Source of the DNA: Onchocerca lupi
Lineage: Eukaryota; Nematoda; Chromadorea; Rhabditida; Onchocercidae
Reading direction: 5' to 3'
NCBI GenBank assembly: GCA_028564675.1
Contig: JAOVVO010000183.1
Span: forward strand, 59,064 to 123,063
DNA: 64,000 bases
Part shown: positions 63,060-64,000 of the stretch, piece after piece
Numbering within the stretch: position 1 is the first letter of the stretch
How the letters are laid out: each line of letters opens with the position of its first letter
Made by a program: the position numbers and the translations under genes
The notes under the pieces: model-generated
Told to the model about the DNA's origin: nothing
Database searches by the model: none
What the model saw: only the letters and a program-made list of their open reading frames with translations

Positions 63060-63660
63060 TATAATCACTATTTTTCATCAGCTGTTCATTATATAAGCTC
63101 CAATTACCGGAGGAAAAAATCTGATCGAATTCTAATTTGGATTTTAGATTGGTTGGATTGGAAATTGCTTTTTACTATTGTAACTCTGCTAGATCACTTT
63201 CTCCGGTAAATAGCAAAAAGTAAATAAATGAACAATACACACTAACTATAAAAGATACTAACAGTCGTCTCCTATTGATTTGTCAATCTTGCTGTTGTTG
63301 AAAAGTTTTTGATATTGGATTGGAATTGATTTGCCGCTGATATTGATGTTGAAAAAACTACACCCGTTGAAAATATGTAGAACGGACTGCAAGAGGGGAA
63401 TAAGACGCTGAGACAGTAAAGACTGCTCACTGTTGAAGATACCAATGTAGCTGAGCAACACTGACCCTGCTGCTCTGAACGCTTCCTCTTTATATGGATC
63501 ATCCGTGGCATTAATAGTGGGAAGGGTTACAACACATTAGTCATATAAAAGATTGGATATAAGGACAAGATCGACAATTTTCACAACAATTCTCATTTCT
63601 CATCACGCTCCTTACAATTAACATCTCAACATTTCACTTGATGCCCATAGGTTCTAATAG
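63060..63660. mobile_element. Helitron-like fragment D
   Basis: Resembles relic A at about 2450-3000: TACTAACAGTSG, TATTGGATTGGRATT, TTGCCGCTGATATTGATGTTGAA, TATGGATCATCC and AAGGAYAAGATCGA are shared in the same order. It is a non-coding, diverged fragment past the end of the Gly-rich gene. The window then ends in plain AT-rich DNA with a short (TA)n run. Confidence 0.55.
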
Positions 63661-64000
63661 AAAATCGGAAGATGTCAGAACAAAGATCTTTGTGTCCAAA
63701 TATAGATACGTAATTCATTTAGCTGAGAAATATTAAAAATTTCTCCTTTACAGATTACTGCTTTTTCTCCTTCACAGATTTCGTTTTATTTATATTAAAA
63801 ATATTTCGGTTCTATCGGCACCAATTAAAATTACTAATTTAAACGAACACATGCTGCATGTACGTCTGTTAGGAGGAAATACAATGAATGTATCTTATTG
63901 TATTGTAAAATACTATAACATAATGATGAATAAAAAAAAATGTTGATATCACAGTTCTCAGAAAAATGTACAATTTTCCAAGTATCTATATATATATATA

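Overview
This window is AT-rich, intron-dense nuclear DNA of a parasitic nematode, most likely a filarial worm (Onchocercidae). Introns follow nematode rules, with TTTCAG-type acceptors, and several start codons sit just behind an unpaired acceptor, as expected for spliced-leader trans-splicing. The gene content fits: a filarial-type MIF-2, a protein of tandem EB modules, and a bacterial ClpA fragment best explained as old DNA from a Wolbachia endosymbiont. Gene models were built by hand from splice signals, reading phase and family resemblance, so exon edges are inferences; internal reading phases agree across nearly all junctions.

Layout. 1-5.6 kb (-): DNA polymerase delta subunit 2, its last intron carrying a Helitron-like relic. 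6.6-7.8 kb (-): a small unrecognised protein. 10.8-15.4 kb (+): a small coiled-coil-like protein whose second intron holds a second, better preserved Helitron-like relic. 16.4-24.9 kb (-): a large cysteine-rich protein of repeated EB modules. 26-27.7 kb (-): ribosomal protein uS11 (rps-14), with a possible C/D snoRNA in an intron. 29.2-31.7 kb (+): an EI24/EPG-4 autophagy protein. 32.6-33.1 kb (+): ribosomal protein eL36. 33.8-34.4 kb (+): mitochondrial acyl carrier protein. 35.0-37.7 kb (-): aspartyl aminopeptidase. 40.0-46.7 kb (+): a 22-exon CENP-C (HCP-4-like) centromere protein, with a ClpA pseudogene in one intron. 49.5-53.9 kb (+): mif-2, whose roughly 4 kb intron contains a complete antisense gene for RNA polymerase III subunit RPC4. 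57.3-62.8 kb (+): a protein ending in a very long Gly/Ala-rich array of 22 units. 63.1-63.7 kb: a further relic of the same element family.

The genes are mostly unrelated housekeeping genes rather than a pathway cluster. The clearest shared theme is chromosome biology: POLD2 and CENP-C each have, upstream of the start codon, the only two copies noticed here of an E2F-type GGCGGGAA site, suggesting common cell-cycle control. The most unusual items are the CENP-C gene with its bacterial insert, the nested antisense gene pair, the Gly-rich repeat protein with a long open antisense frame, and the Helitron-like relics inside introns.
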